From assembly GCA_907164885.2 (NCBI GenBank), contig OU015492.1:41586893-41650892 (forward strand): a stretch of 64,000 nucleotides of DNA, written 5' to 3'. This DNA comes from Dolomedes plantarius. Taxonomy: Eukaryota > Arthropoda > Arachnida > Araneae > Dolomedidae. The position numbers and the translations under genes were made by a program. Shown here piece after piece: positions 28,030-39,727 of the stretch (its first letter is position 1; each line of letters starts with the position of its first letter). Below the pieces are notes generated by a model. The model was not told the origin of the DNA. It did not search any database and was given only the letters and a program-made list of their open reading frames with translations.

Positions 28030-28256
28030 GTTACGAATCGGAGGTACAGTTCCGGGACGATGCAGGGTAAACGATTTCGGTGCGATTCATATCAACCCAT
28101 AACAGGCCCTGAAACACGTAAACGGAAAGCGTTTCCCCTTCGGAGGTTCGTAAACAACCCGCCAGTGGCCCGACAAAATTCTCCCGTACTTGTCGTTCAA
28201 CCGGTGCCTCCAGCACTGGCCCGATAAGCTGCCGTCAGTCCTGTGTTTGTTGGGAT
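28030..28256 (+). mobile_element. GC-rich SINE-like unit sharing a 3' tail with 15.8 kb
   Basis: A GC-rich island of about 225 bp with sharp edges ends CTGTGTTTGTTGGGATG. Its last part carries GGTGCCTCCAGCACTGGCCC and then GAT. The unit at 15812-16195, read on the opposite strand, ends with related blocks (GGCCCGAT, then TGTGTTTGTTGGGAT). The shared end and divergent body are what SINEs using a common LINE-type tail would show. The family is not named. Confidence 0.45.
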
Positions 28257-28555
28257 GATATTTAATAGGCGTGAACCACTTATATTTTGTATTGGTAAAA
28301 TATATTATAGAATACACTTCCTATATACACACATAGTTCACCTTTTAAAAGATAAAACAAAGCACTAAATATTGAAAAGTTCAATTTTATCATTAAATAT
28401 AGCTAATAAAAGAAGAGCAGTTTTTCAACCGCTTGCAAAAATTTGTTTTTTTATTAAACTTCTTTGTTCAATAATGGCTATTGATTATTAATTAGCGGAA
28501 GTTAACGATAACGTCAGTGCTAATTATTTAGTGAAATTGTATAGATTAATAAACA

Positions 28556-28622
28556 GTTATATTTAATAAACTTGTAGTTAATATTTAATAAACTTGTAGT
28601 TAATATTTAATAAACTTGTAGT
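28556..28622. repeat. 22-bp tandem repeat, three copies
   Basis: TAATATTTAATAAACTTGTA plus GT is repeated three times head to tail. Confidence 0.95.
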
Positions 28623-28929
28623 GGTTTGCTTTAAAATGAAACATAAAATGTGAAAGTTGAATTATTCAAAAAAAAAATAAAATTGTCAACTAGAAATCCC
28701 TAAAGTATAAGATTTCAATCAAATTGAATTTATCTAAATAAATATAGTTTCTTTCTGTCTATATTCAAAGGGTTTCCTCAAATATACTGGCTAACTCAAA
28801 CTTGATTCATTGAAATGTAAACTATTTTATGGCCTTACATTTTATTATTAAATCTTTGTGAAAGAGATCTAACTCTTTCAGTAACACTAAAATGAATTAA
28901 ATGCATAACTATTTAAACGGTTTCGTCAA

Positions 28930-29720
28930 GTTGTCATTGAATTTATATATATTTAATTATAGTTAACGCACTTAGCATTCATAAATAAACAACCTATTTA
29001 AATGGAACTCCAAAGATCACCCAGATAAATGTCATAGCATAGTCGAGCTCCAAAAGATTGTTTTTTTTCAATAGTCATCAGTTATATATTTAATACACTT
29101 AGCATTCATAAATGATACCCTGTTTTAATGAAATAACAAAAATGACCTAGGTAAATGTCGAGCCCTAAAAGCTTGTTTTTTTTAATTCTCATCAGTAATA
29201 TATTTAACACACTTAGCATTCATAAATGATACCCTGTTTTAATGAAAGAACAAAAATGACCTAGGTAAATGTCATAACAAAGTCGAGCCCCAAAAGATTG
29301 TTTTTTTTAAATACTCATCAGTTATATATTTAACACACTTAGCATTCATAAATGATACTCTGTTTTAATGAAATAGCAAAAATGACCTAGGTAAATGTCA
29401 TAACAAAGTTGATCCCCAAAAGATTGTTTTTTTTTCTGCTCATCAGTTTTATGGTTAATACACTTAGCATTCATGAATGACTTCACTGTTTTAATAAATT
29501 AACAAAAATGACCCGGAAAATGTCATAGCAATGTCGAGCACAAAAAGGATTGTTTTTATCTATACTGATCAGTTTTATAGTTCACACATTTATAATTCAA
29601 AAATTATTCCCCTATTTTAATGACACAACAAAAATGACCCAGATAAACGCAATAACAAATTCGAAGACCAAAAGATCGGGTTTTTTCGATACTCATCAGT
29701 TTTATTCGGTGAGAAATAGA
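28930..29720. repeat. Satellite-like tandem array, unit about 125 bp, six copies
   Basis: The anchor CTTAGCATTCATAAAT recurs at 28971, 29098, 29212, 29338 and 29463, with a diverged sixth near 29588. Each unit has AACAAAAATGACC, AAATGTCATA, GTCGAG, AAAAGATTGTTTTTT and CTCATCAGTT blocks in the same order. The third interval is 114 bp because a CATAACAAAGTC-type 12-bp piece is missing. A single diverged copy lies at 32207-32275. Confidence 0.92.
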
Positions 29721-30123
29721 TAAAAAAATCAGATGCACAAAATACGAATTGTTGTGTAACAATGGAGGAAGAAAAAACCCACGTCTTTTGAACAACAGAA
29801 AATAGTACATAAAATACACCTCTAGAGAGTTGAATTTGCGATCTTTTTTTTTTTCTCGACTGGATGTACTCAGTTGGCGTTTCATCTATAAAACATCGCA
29901 CGTTGGTGCAGCCATTAGGAGCAGTCGTTCTCATTAGGATATAAAAGAAACTACGATTTACACGATTTATTTTTTTCTTCTAATCCATGATCCATTCTTC
30001 AAAATCACCATCGCAACTTGGAGGACCGCCTCTCTCCAGGGAGATGTGAGTAATATTCAGGGGGTAGGGTGCGGATAGTTAGGAAAAATATGTGAAGAAC
30101 GTATTTTAATAGGATTACTTGCG
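29721..30123. other. Region without recognisable genes
   Basis: No coding motif. The last satellite unit grades into this stretch. Confidence 0.4.
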
Positions 30124-30124
30124 T

Positions 30125-30178
<54 letters not shown>

Positions 30179-30240
30179 CGTGTGTGTGTGCGTGTGTGTG
30201 TGCGTGTGTGTGTGCGTGTGTGTGTGCGTGTGTGTGCGTG

Positions 30241-30286
<46 letters not shown>
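30124..30286. repeat. (AT)n plus (GTGTGTGTGC)n compound microsatellite
   Basis: About 50 bp of AT is followed by about 110 bp of GT with regularly spaced GC interruptions every 10 bp, later every 8 bp. This is a higher-order pattern. Confidence 0.96.
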
Positions 30287-30291
<5 letters not shown>

Positions 30292-30346
30292 CCCATTACA
30301 TCACGTCCATAAATTATAACCTGAAAGCGAAAGATAGCATATTTAC

Positions 30347-30532
30347 ATGGCTGGAGCTAGACTCAGCCTGAAAGGAATAAAAAATAAAAAATTGAATTTG
30401 GAAGCAGTCAGGCCAAATCGTTTATTTGAGCAACAAAAGTATCTCAATTCGTTTCAGAATAATGGCTCGGAAGTAGTATCACCTTTCAACATTAAACGCG
30501 AGTGGCGAGAGACATGTGATTATGATTTGTAG
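30347..30532 (+). CDS. Hypothetical 61-residue ORF, possibly an exon
   Basis: An ATG-initiated frame with balanced composition (MAGARLSLKGIKNKKLNLEA at the start, PFNIKREWRETCDYDL at the end). It is unlike the low-complexity frames around it. GATTTGTAGGATC at its end contains a weak donor. I do not recognise it, and no promoter or acceptor is evident. It may be a chance frame or a fragment of a repeat protein. Confidence 0.2.
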   Translation: MAGARLSLKGIKNKKLNLEAVRPNRLFEQQKYLNSFQNNGSEVVSPFNIKREWRETCDYDL

Positions 30533-30729
30533 GATCAGCAGATTTTGGGGCTCGCGATGCGAACCCACTCTTGAATACGAGTACATACACGTGTAGAAAT
30601 GCAAAGGCATGCGATTAATGGGAAGTTCTGCGGCTAAGGGTTTTTAAGCGATAAATTAATCCTACTGGGGATTGGATTTAGGAAAGAGAGTTTAAATTAT
30701 AGAACGGAGGGCATAATATTTAATATAGT

Positions 30730-30766
30730 ACACACACACACACAGATATATATATATATATATATA
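30730..30766. repeat. (AC)n(AT)n microsatellite
   Basis: A short AC then AT tract. Confidence 0.95.
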
Positions 30767-31429
30767 GGCCATGGGGTGCGTACATGAGGTGATCCTTTAA
30801 AGGTAGGCTTAGACATAAAGAGATTTAGAACCACTGTTCTAAATGTACCCCTAGCCATAATGTAATTTTCTTCCCATGGTAACATTATGCAGTTTTAGAA
30901 GTTATTGGCAAAATCATTTTTGTCCTTTGTAAAACTTATCACAATATTCATTTGAGTGGCAGAATCTCTTTCATGAATCTCATGTGAAGGAATTTTGCAC
31001 TCTTAATTTTTTCTTTCATTACAGAATATGATATTTTTTCAAGCAGATTTATTTTACTTTATAATAACAAATACGTTCAATTACGTTAATTAATTATGCT
31101 AACATAACAATGGGTTTTCAGATATTCTAGATAACGGGAGTAAGTAATTACTTCCCGCTCCGAAAAAAAGTTAATTGTAAGAAACATTTTTATATCATAT
31201 GTATGGAACAATCTGGAAAATTGCCAGAGTTCCAGTCAATCCAAGTTTCAGATCTTTGCAAAGCGGTATTCACGTGCGACTTTCCAATGACACTTTTTTA
31301 TTTGGAGAAAAAAATAATACATCGGTTTTATAAAAGTAATTTTTTTTCCCCAATGCCGAAGGGACTTTTGTACTCCGGCATTCAGCCGTTCTAAACTACA
31401 AAATTGATGGGTTGCTTGCCCCGGAGACA
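30767..31429. other. Region without recognisable genes
   Basis: Only short frames occur, such as a 63-residue plus-strand frame at 31203-31394 without motifs. Confidence 0.4.
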
Positions 31430-31574
31430 CTGTATAACTATTTTATGACGTTACATTTATTTTTTATAAAGACTTTCTCAGAGAGATCTACGTAGGTCAA
31501 TCTCACTACAAATACATTAAATGCATACCTTTATTATATAAGCAGTTTCGTCAAGTAGTCATTGAAATTATATA
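31430..31574. repeat. Second copy of the 28.8-kb pre-satellite sequence
   Basis: AACTATTTTATGACGTTACA, GAGAGATCTA, ATTAAATGCATA and GTTTCGTCAAGTAGTCATTG match 28820-28950 in order. The copy continues, after the transposon at 31575, with the satellite start at 32202-32275. Confidence 0.8.
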
Positions 31575-32201
31575 CAAGATATCCCATCATGTCCTCATAA
31601 ACTTTGCATAGTAAGATTTATGCTTTGGAGTACATAAAAGAGGACCAACCAACTATATCTCTACCACCCATAGTTTTCGAGAAAAATTGCAAAAGAAAAA
31701 GTATGCCATTATTTCCGGTGAACGGAAATAAAAAGCGCTAATTAAAACATGAGCATCAGATCTTGCATATGTTTACAGAGGAAGATGGTCAAAATGTCCA
31801 TCGCGCCGTGGAATGGCTGACTGCACAAGATCAAGCAACGTGGTGTCCACAACAGTACACGCCGCAAGAACACAAGCAACTAAGTTCCTGTCTGTAGTAA
31901 CTGGGGCTCGATAGACCAATTCTTTCAGATGGCCGCATAGGAAGAACGTGTGAGATCTGGCAATTCCACGATATGAGAGGAGAATAGTTTGCTTATCTTC
32001 ATCTGCAAACATATGCAAGTTACAATATTCATGTTTTCAATAAAACTTTTTTCGTGAACCGGATATGACGTTATATTTCTGTTTCTCAATTTTTCTCGAA
32101 AACTACGGGTCGTAGAATTAAAGTTCTTGGGTCATTTTTTATGTACTCCAAGAGATGAATCTTGCTGTGCAGAGTTTATGCTGGATTTATGGGACACCTT
32201 A
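31575..32201 (-). mobile_element. TIR DNA transposon of the IS630/mariner type, about 627 bp
   Basis: The left end CAAGATATCCCATCATGTCC and right end (minus strand) TAAGGTGTCCCATAAATCCA begin inverted repeats of more than 110 bp. They share TTGGAGTACATAAAA and TAGTTTTCGAGAAAAATTG. TA flanks both ends. The uninterrupted paralogue near 28940 shows the empty site, so both borders are defined within about 2 bp. The length indicates an internally deleted, non-autonomous copy. The transposase remnant at 31773-32018 gives the family. Confidence 0.82.
31773..32018 (-). pseudogene. C-terminal fragment of an IS630/mariner-type transposase
   Basis: The minus-strand frame contains ARSHTFFLCGHLKELVYRAP, then VTTDRNLVACVLAACTVVDT and LLDLVQSAIPRR. 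This matches the tail after the third catalytic residue in these transposases, normally of the form CDFFLWGYLKDxVY. Here the catalytic Asp position reads T (HTFFLCG), so the motif is destroyed. Everything upstream is deleted. It lies centrally within the TIR element. Confidence 0.65.
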
Positions 32202-32275
32202 TATATTAAATCATTGTAACGCACTTAGCATTCATAAATAAACCACCTATTTTAATGAATGAACAAAAATGAACC
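32202..32275. repeat. Dispersed copy of the 125-bp satellite unit
   Basis: CGCACTTAGCATTCATAAAT followed by ACCTATTTTAATGAATGAAC and AAAAATGA equals the first half of a satellite unit from 28.97 kb. It is the right flank of the transposon insertion. Confidence 0.85.
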
Positions 32276-32279
32276 CGTG

Positions 32280-33616
32280 GAGCCACCTCAGTTGATTCCG
32301 AACACCCTAAAGTGTTCTAAATGTTCCGAATTATTAACTGTAGAATAATCATACATAATTGGAGTGCTTGAAGTTATATTCAGAAGATATTAGCAGTCTA
32401 TAGTTAAACAGTCAGATTATAATAAGTCTTAAGTTAAACAGTGTTGAAAGATATTCTATTGCAGACTGCTTGGAAAAAATGTTAATGCAGCAGGGAATGA
32501 TGACGAAGCCATTTTCACTATGCAACAAGGGAATCCATCATGAAATGTGGTCAGTGATTACGGGATTAGTGGAAGCCACCCCCTTCGTTAACTATTAATT
32601 CTACTAACTTCCATCTCTTAATTTAAGAAAAAAACATCTTTAGTGATAGCAATCAGCAAGGGCATAACTCTTCGGAGTCCAAATATACCCTTTATATCTC
32701 TGTAACACAAGGCAGTAGCCATGGACCAACACATCTACAGATTATTAGGGGAAGTTTCTATGCTAACTATACCTTAAGAGTAAACACTTACACTTGATGT
32801 ATCTTTCCCAAAGCATGCTTAAAAATATGCTATGGTCAATATCGAAGACTGAGGCACTATGTTTTACACTAACAACCCCTCTTATCAATCTAATTTCCTC
32901 TGTTGCAAGCAGTGAAATTCAGGGAACTTGTCTTGCGCAATTTAAATTAGGTGTGCCTTTTAGATCTATTGTTACTCTTAAAAGTTGGCTAAATTTTTCG
33001 TTTTAAATAAAAGGGAACATTGATACCAACAGAGTAAAGATCTTCTTTGGTTTTGTTCAGAAAAAATTTATAAATTACGTTTTTTCACCAATAAGTCTTT
33101 TAACAATGACTTAAAATCGCTAGTCGTTAATGTTCACGTTGAGCTTGGCTCTACAGTCGCTAATATTTTTTCCAATTCTTTTTTCTGAAGAAAGTTTGAG
33201 TGAATTTAATTTTTATTATATTGAGATAGAGTAATCGATCTCTCTTATTTTGTTGGTATTGCTCAGTTTTTTCAATATATCTTTTAAAATGAAAGATGGT
33301 TTTATCCAAGGAAACAGACTCAGTCCTACCCTAAAATAAATTTGCATACAATATTTTTAAGTTTATGTCTTATGTATGTTAACTGATGACACCTTAAACT
33401 TACCTATTTAGATGGACAGTTTCTCAGATCCTGTGCATGCGCAGAATCTCTGCATTTTCTCACATATTATGTAATTGAGACGCATGTAAAAGAAACAATA
33501 TTGTGTCATCCCACAGACTCGTGGGAAGGCTATATGCAGTTTAGATAAATTTTGGGAGACCGCATATCGCTAGAAACATATATATAGTTCCTGAGACATA
33601 GAATTCTCGTATAAAA
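32280..33616. other. Region without recognisable genes
   Basis: A 70-residue plus-strand frame at 32794-33006 is present but has no motif I recognise. Confidence 0.4.
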
Positions 33617-33850
33617 ATGCTCTTTACAGTAAAAAACATAACTATTCGACAAATTGTTAACACACCGTGGTATTTCAGGAACACTGAAATTCACTCGGAT
33701 CTTGGTCCCCTTACTCTTCCAAATTTCCTCCAAAATTTATTAATTTATTTTCACAATTCATTAGACATTGATCTCCTCAAAAATCTTGCCAATTATGACC
33801 TAGCTGATCTTGTGATCAGAAAACGACCTAGAGCCGTTCTCTGTTCTTAA
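33617..33850 (+). pseudogene. 3' end of a jockey/I-group LINE ORF2 (fragment)
   Basis: The frame carries IRQIVNTPWYFRNTEIHSDL then GPLTLPNFLQ, LANYDLADLVIRKRPRAVL and a stop. PW(Y/F)xRNxxIHxDL followed by an RRPxAxL-type end is the usual C-terminal tail of jockey/I-group reverse transcriptases. The RT domain itself is not present upstream, so this is a 5'-truncated insertion, the common fate of such elements. It is unlike the full-length LINE at 39-45 kb. Confidence 0.55.
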
Positions 33851-36609
33851 CTGTTTGTTTCTGCGTTTTTCTCATTTGTGAGGAATTAAGAAAACATAAA
33901 ATGATACTTAAAAGTCCTTATTATACTACTTCTGTAGTTCAATAAACCATAAAAATTTATTCTCATTCTATTAATTGTGTAGCTCCCTCGGAGCATAGTC
34001 ACTTCTTTCGCTGTACTTAAACTTCGTACTCTTTAGTTGTTTTATCGATAGCAAAAATGTAAAGTAATCCTTTCGAGGATCAACTTTGTAGTTTTTTGTT
34101 AGAACTCCCGGATTCAAAAACCAATCTATCAGCTTTCACCTTTTTCTCGTTTGGTCAAATGTTCTCATTTGGTGCAAACCTACTTTGGAGACGTATGTTT
34201 GCACCAAACTACATGGAACGTAGATATCCCAGTTTTTCCGATGGGTCCTACTGGTCCTATGATTGATGGACAGTGGCCGAGGGCAGAAGTGGGCGGTCAG
34301 TCTACTCTCTCTCTCTCAGGGTCCCCGGTTCTGTTCTCTTCGAAAAGTTGGTGGAAAAGTGGTACGAATCCCCACCTAGGAAGACTGTGCGAATGAGTTA
34401 CGACTCAGATATTAACCGAAAATCCTGAATGGTAACAGAATATTTATTAACATTATTTTGAGTATGATTTGTTAATTTATTTCTGCAATGAACAATATCA
34501 GCCCTAAAGATTTCTTCGCTTTTAAATTGGAAACCGGTATTTCGAGCTTTTATTTGAAAGTTTTAATCATGAATAAAATTAATAATTTTTGAACTTCTGT
34601 AAATTGTTATATATTGTGGTTTATTTGCCTCCTCATATTAAGTTTTATACTTCCCTAAAGCAAAAATTTGCTGTTTTCAGTACCTGCGTTTTCCAGACAT
34701 CAAAATTATTTTCTAGGTATGCGTCACTTAACTAAGAAATTAATTACCTGACAGTAGTAGTAGTTGATAGGGACTATCCCCTACGAGAAATTGTTAATTT
34801 TGATCAAATACAAATTAAGATAGGAATAACTTTTTTCACGATTCCTAACACTTCTGACAGACTCCATACATTAAGAATAACTCTCTAAATAAATTAAATA
34901 ATTCCACATGCAAGGGAACTTTAAAGCGTTGATAGTAGCTGCCTGTATATACGTAAATATTCTTGGAATAGTTGTAATCTAATATTTGAGAAATTTAACG
35001 ATTTAATATTTTCCCAGAAAAAAAAATCCGCAGAATTTCAATCACAAAGCTTATGCATTCACTTAATACCTTATTTTAAGGGTGTTTTCTCAAATATCCA
35101 TTATTTTAAAAGCTAGTGTCCAAGAAACTGTAGAGCAAGATGTAAATTAATGTACTATTAAATTTTTAACCTTTCAAAGTAGTGTTTGGAAAGGTTTAAA
35201 AAAATTATATCACTTTACAAATAACTAAAAATCTATATCCATTTAATGATTTACTTCAAGTATCCATAATTAAACAAATTTTATTAAAAAAGTTTTAGCA
35301 ATGTATTTGGTACAATTTGTGATGTTTTTAGGAGTTTTTTGTAATCTCTTAATTCGTTCAACTTACTGAAGAATGGTTTTTAGGTATTCAGTGTACTTAA
35401 AAGTGCTTTCATAAATAATGTTACTTTTGGACAATGATAATATATTGACAATTTTATAAGAAAAAATAAAGTTATTCTAAAGGTTAGCTAAAATCAAAAT
35501 ATTTTATACAATAGATCTTACTTTCTGATTGTGGTATACATTGGGACCCCATTCTATCGATTGCATATTTTTAGATTGTAAGATAAGTACACATTGTTAT
35601 TGAAGTAATCCCATACAAATTGTAGAATAAGAAGGAAACCAGTGGAAGATTAAGTTTTAATTGTTTATAACTATTTCTGTAAGCGGTCACAAGACTTTAA
35701 TTTTTGTGTAAATATAGAACTGATTTTACGTTTAATGGGGAATTCTCAGTTTTCAAAACTAAACCTAGTTTCGAGGAAAGTAACGAAGATGTAAACTTAA
35801 GCTTGACATATCTAACTATATACTTGGTATGACGCATATTGACATAAAAAATACACTTGACATGACTTGAAATAAAGGGTCCTAATAAATGTTTAAACTC
35901 TACTGACAGCTGAAAAATTGTCTTCATATGTTACATGGTTCCAAAAATTCTAGATTAACTATTTTTCCTACATTAGAGGTGTAGTTTATGTTGACTGCCG
36001 ATCTCCCTAACCGTTTGATATTTTAACATAATACTTTAACTATAAAGACATTATATACTCAAGCGGTAAGGCTGACCCAGCATGAAATTTTTAATGGACT
36101 TACAAATTAGGAATACATTTCTCTCAGACGTGGCAGTCTCGCATGGTTAATGAACCAAACACTAATGGATATTCACGAAACAGGAATTTTGATTGATATA
36201 TCTTTAATGAAAATGAAGTGAATGTGCCATGCAGGCTAAAAGATAAAATTTGAATGCAGTGCTTATTATCACATTTACTGACACAAGTATGAAGCAATTA
36301 TTTCTATTTATAAAATAGCCGTGGAGAAATATTTTAATAAATTGCGTATTAAAATTTAATTCGAACCGGGATGTATTCATATCCTGTAGAACTATAATGT
36401 GATGCTTGGAAATGTATTGTTCTGATAAAACACATATTTCTGGCAAAACATTTGGCACAAAGTACTGGAGTGCAATTCCGTTTCGAGAAAACAAACACGT
36501 TTGATCATAATAAACAAATGAATCGGTATTTATCTACTATTTGTCTCAGTTCTGCTTTCGTAGTCCCCTAAATAATTTTAAACCTCAAGAAATTAAAATA
36601 TTATGGTAC
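33851..36609. other. AT-rich region without recognisable genes
   Basis: A GC-richer patch at about 34150-34400, with an 81-residue plus-strand frame and a short (TC)n at about 34303, stands out in composition. It has no recognised motif. The rest shows nothing. Confidence 0.4.
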
Positions 36610-37080
36610 ACGCATTTGTGGGGGGGGCTTTAAAGGAAGACTTTTCACTTCCAATGAACCCAGCAGCCTTGGACCCAGGTTTCCCTTTGTTATGTGCTTC
36701 CCAGTAAGGTTGTTGTTTTCAATCCCCTTGGAGTAGGAAATCCTACACCAAGTCCAAAGGACCCAGGTCCTTGTTGAAGGGTAGTAAGCAGCCTCACTTT
36801 AAGGCGATATACCACTATGGCTGATGTCTGACTTGACCTCGAAGAACATCGGTCCCGTAATTTTGAACCGGGTCAAGTGAAGAGACGGGAACACTTGACC
36901 TCGCACCTCCAGAGCTAAATTTCAGAACTTGGAGGACATTATAGCCACGACGACCTATTTTTCATGCCCCGGGCACCATTAGTGACACGGCGGTGGATTT
37001 GCAGCGACGAGCATTGAACCAGGAACGTTCAGATCACTGGCTCAACATTTTGCCAACCGGGAGACCGCTCCCTACCCCCA
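36610..37080 (-). mobile_element. tRNA-derived SINE
   Basis: On the minus strand TTGGCAAAATGTTGAGCC (37039-37056) fits an A box and GGTTCAATGCTC (37009-37020) a B box, about 30 bp apart. The GC-rich body extends to about 36615 with a C7/G7 run at the edge. The block differs sharply from its AT-rich flanks. It is not the same family as the SINEs at 45.5 and 47 kb in the body sequence. Confidence 0.55.
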
Positions 37081-37560
37081 GCAAGGTAAACCCGATAACT
37101 ATAATGCATTACAGGGAAAAAATAGAAAAACAGACAGTCTCTAAATTTTTCTTGGTGATTGAAAAAAGTTCAATCATCCAGGCTGATCCGGAAAAAATAC
37201 TATCATCAATCTCGAAAACCAGTACAAAATTTAGACGACTTGTACGGGAAATCCTACATACTACCCAGTTTTGCAGGAGGAGCCTCTGAGGCAAATCTTA
37301 ACTGTTATTCAGGACCTTGTTTCGTCCTTGTGGTTGTTTCCTCATCAAGCCATAGCAGATAAGTACGCTGGAAGGAAAATAATTACCAAATGCTGAATTT
37401 CTCAAAGTTTTTACTGGGCAGTAAGAAAGCGCGGTTATGTAAAGATAAGGGATGGATACCGAAAAAAGTCGCATGCAGACAAATAAATAACAAAGAAATT
37501 TCACTACAACGCCACTTTATGCAGAAAATTCACTTCTCCCTCCTTCAATGTGACCCAGTC

Positions 37561-38161
37561 CTATTGGACGACACAATGCATCCTGAAAACTTTGTTCTCA
37601 ACGGCCGAGCGTAATATGTCACCAGGAATGTTCCTCAAACTCCGAGATATGTTGTCCTTTAGGGCCGCCAAGTGCAAGATTCTACCAAGATACAACTTAA
37701 AATTTAAATAACCCCCCCCCAGAAATATGTCACATGGGTTAGGTCTGGGGAGCGAGGTAGCCAGGCAAGCGGAAAAAATGGCTGATGATCCTTTCTTCTG
37801 TAAAGCGAAGGCGCAACCATTGGACCACAGGAACATGTGATTAACTGTGTTACCTAGGCCATCGCCTAATTCGCAACAGATTCCGCACCGATCTTTATAG
37901 CCGAAAATACTGGCGCTGCTGTCGACTACGTAGTCATAAATTTGCATTTTGATATTTTACTTGCCTTTTATGCAAATTTTCGGGTGTGCCGACAGCAACA
38001 GCGCCATATGATCTCCTATCAGCGACTTTTGGAAATAATTTTTTTTTCACAGAAACATTTTCCCATGTCCTTAGTCCCTCTATCAATTTTGGTGGAATTC
38101 CGGTTGATAGATCGCGCTACAGATGGCTCTGAGAATTGTCAGTTTAAAAATTATCACCCTG
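37561..38161 (-). pseudogene. Mariner/IS630-like transposase C-terminal part with one terminus
   Basis: The minus strand reads NPCDIFL, then LAALKDNISRSLRNIPGDIL and RSAVENKVFRMHCVVQ. This is the conserved tail following the third catalytic Asp (normally SPDLNPCDFFLWGYLK) in the DUF4817-associated transposases. Upstream pieces (ERIISHFFRLPGY) are in another frame. The catalytic Asp of NPCD is retained, but a run of G after FLG shifts the frame. The probable 5' terminus on this strand is CAGGGTGATAATTTTTAAAC, starting at 38161 with TA outside. The opposite terminus was not found; it is perhaps lost between 37100 and 37560. Confidence 0.65.
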
Positions 38162-38163
38162 TA

Positions 38164-39263
38164 TACATATATTTATATATATTCAAGATCTCTAAGTTCT
38201 GTACTACAGTTTACGATAGACGATGGGTACTTCAGATTTATGCTTGAAGACAACACTTTGTTAGTCACCAGCAAATATTTAGAGAAATTCCGTACTTGGA
38301 ATTGTTTTACCTCCCCAGTTCTTATCGGCTATGCATTGTTAGATAATAAGAGTAAATAATTTTACTCTTAAGTTTTTTTCTTTTACAACTACATTTTTAC
38401 CTTCAATCAAATTTATTTATTAATTTTGTTTTTCATTTAATGGGCAATTACAAGGATAGGGAAAGTAAAGAAAAACAAATAATAACTTGCAAAAGTATTT
38501 ATAACTTATTTACAATGGTTGGGGAGGGGTGTGTAATACTTTAAGTATTGCAAATCTAATGTTTTTTACATTGATAAAAAAATAACCTTTTGAAGATCTC
38601 GCACGAAATTAATGTTGACTAAATTTCCAGATATTAAAATATAAGTATAATTAAAACGACATTATACATTTTAGCCCAAAAAACTAGTGGATTATTTCTT
38701 CTCTATAAGAAATAAAATCATTTGCTCCAAAATGTGGATACGAGAGATTTTTCTTCCATCCATCACCTCATATTATGCTTCGTCTCGTATTATGAGGTAT
38801 TCACCTTTTCAAGAGGGAAAGAAGACTCTAACTGAATATTAAAATGTTTTTACATAATGATTGCCCCTTTTGTGAAGCATTTTGTAAATTTTTTATGGTT
38901 TATATTAACTTTAAAATACATTAATCCTAAACTATTTTCCTTGAAGTATGTATTGAATAGCCGTTGATTCGATCATGACGGAAAACAATGCGGATTCCAG
39001 GAAAATTTTAAATCCTGTTTTGTAGTATTTATTATGAACAGTAAACCCGTGGATTAAATATTTTCCTAGAAAGACTATTCGTGTATCGATGAACACAGAT
39101 TAAACGAATATGTGCTATAATAATTGTCTTTCCATCATTATTTTGTTTATAACTTATATATTAAGCCTTCTTAATTTATTAACATTAATCTTAAAATCAG
39201 AACAATTAATTACTCGCCTAAAAAGGTTGAACTATACTGAACAGAGCACAATAACTAGTTTGG
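38164..39263. other. AT-rich region without recognisable genes
   Basis: No motif seen. Confidence 0.4.
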
Positions 39264-39279
39264 TCTATTTATGAGAAAA
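39264..39279. repeat. Target-site duplication of the LINE, left copy
   Basis: TCTATTTATGAGAAAA is identical, 16 of 16, to 45255-45270. It abuts the LINE 3' end. Confidence 0.92.
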
Positions 39280-39300
39280 AAAAATTAGATGAGAGCCCCG

Positions 39301-39317
39301 GCCTGCTAAAAGCAGGC
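39301..39317 (-). other. 3' UTR terminal hairpin of the LINE
   Basis: GCCTGCTAAAAGCAGGC is a perfect 7-bp stem with a 3-nt loop, about 20 nt from the 3' end of the element. A structure at this place is where many LINE reverse transcriptases recognise their RNA; that role here is inference. Confidence 0.6.
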
Positions 39318-39727
39318 ATCGCTCTTAAAAACAAAAGACTAACGGACCCCAGTCCGGACCGTGGAACAACAAAAGACAAAACCCACTACAACTCTAGTGG
39401 CAACAAAGGCGTGTGGCCGACTCGACCACAACAAACAAAAAAGATGACGCACTGTAAAGGAGAACCACGGTGTATAAATATTACTTGAAGGGGGTTACTA
39501 AAGTTAAGATGTCAAAATTAGAATACGTTAGAATGAAGATGGGCAAAAAGAAACGCAACAAAAGAGCAGCACACCAATAAAAGACGAAACCAAAGAAATG
39601 TTCAAAATAAGAGAGACAGCCGTCTTGCTCAACCAAACCATAAAAACCAAGGAGAGTCAGGTGACTCCAAACTTAAAACACTCCAAGGAGAACGAAAAAG
39701 ATAAAAACCAAGGTGAGCCCTTGTCAG

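Noticed and set aside
28930..29720. CRISPR array
   Set aside because: The repeated units are about 125 bp with no unique spacers, in a eukaryotic satellite context.
34151..34396. 81-residue plus-strand frame in a GC-richer patch
   Set aside because: It contains a collagen-like MGPTGP by chance but no repeat of it, and no exon boundaries or homology that I can support.
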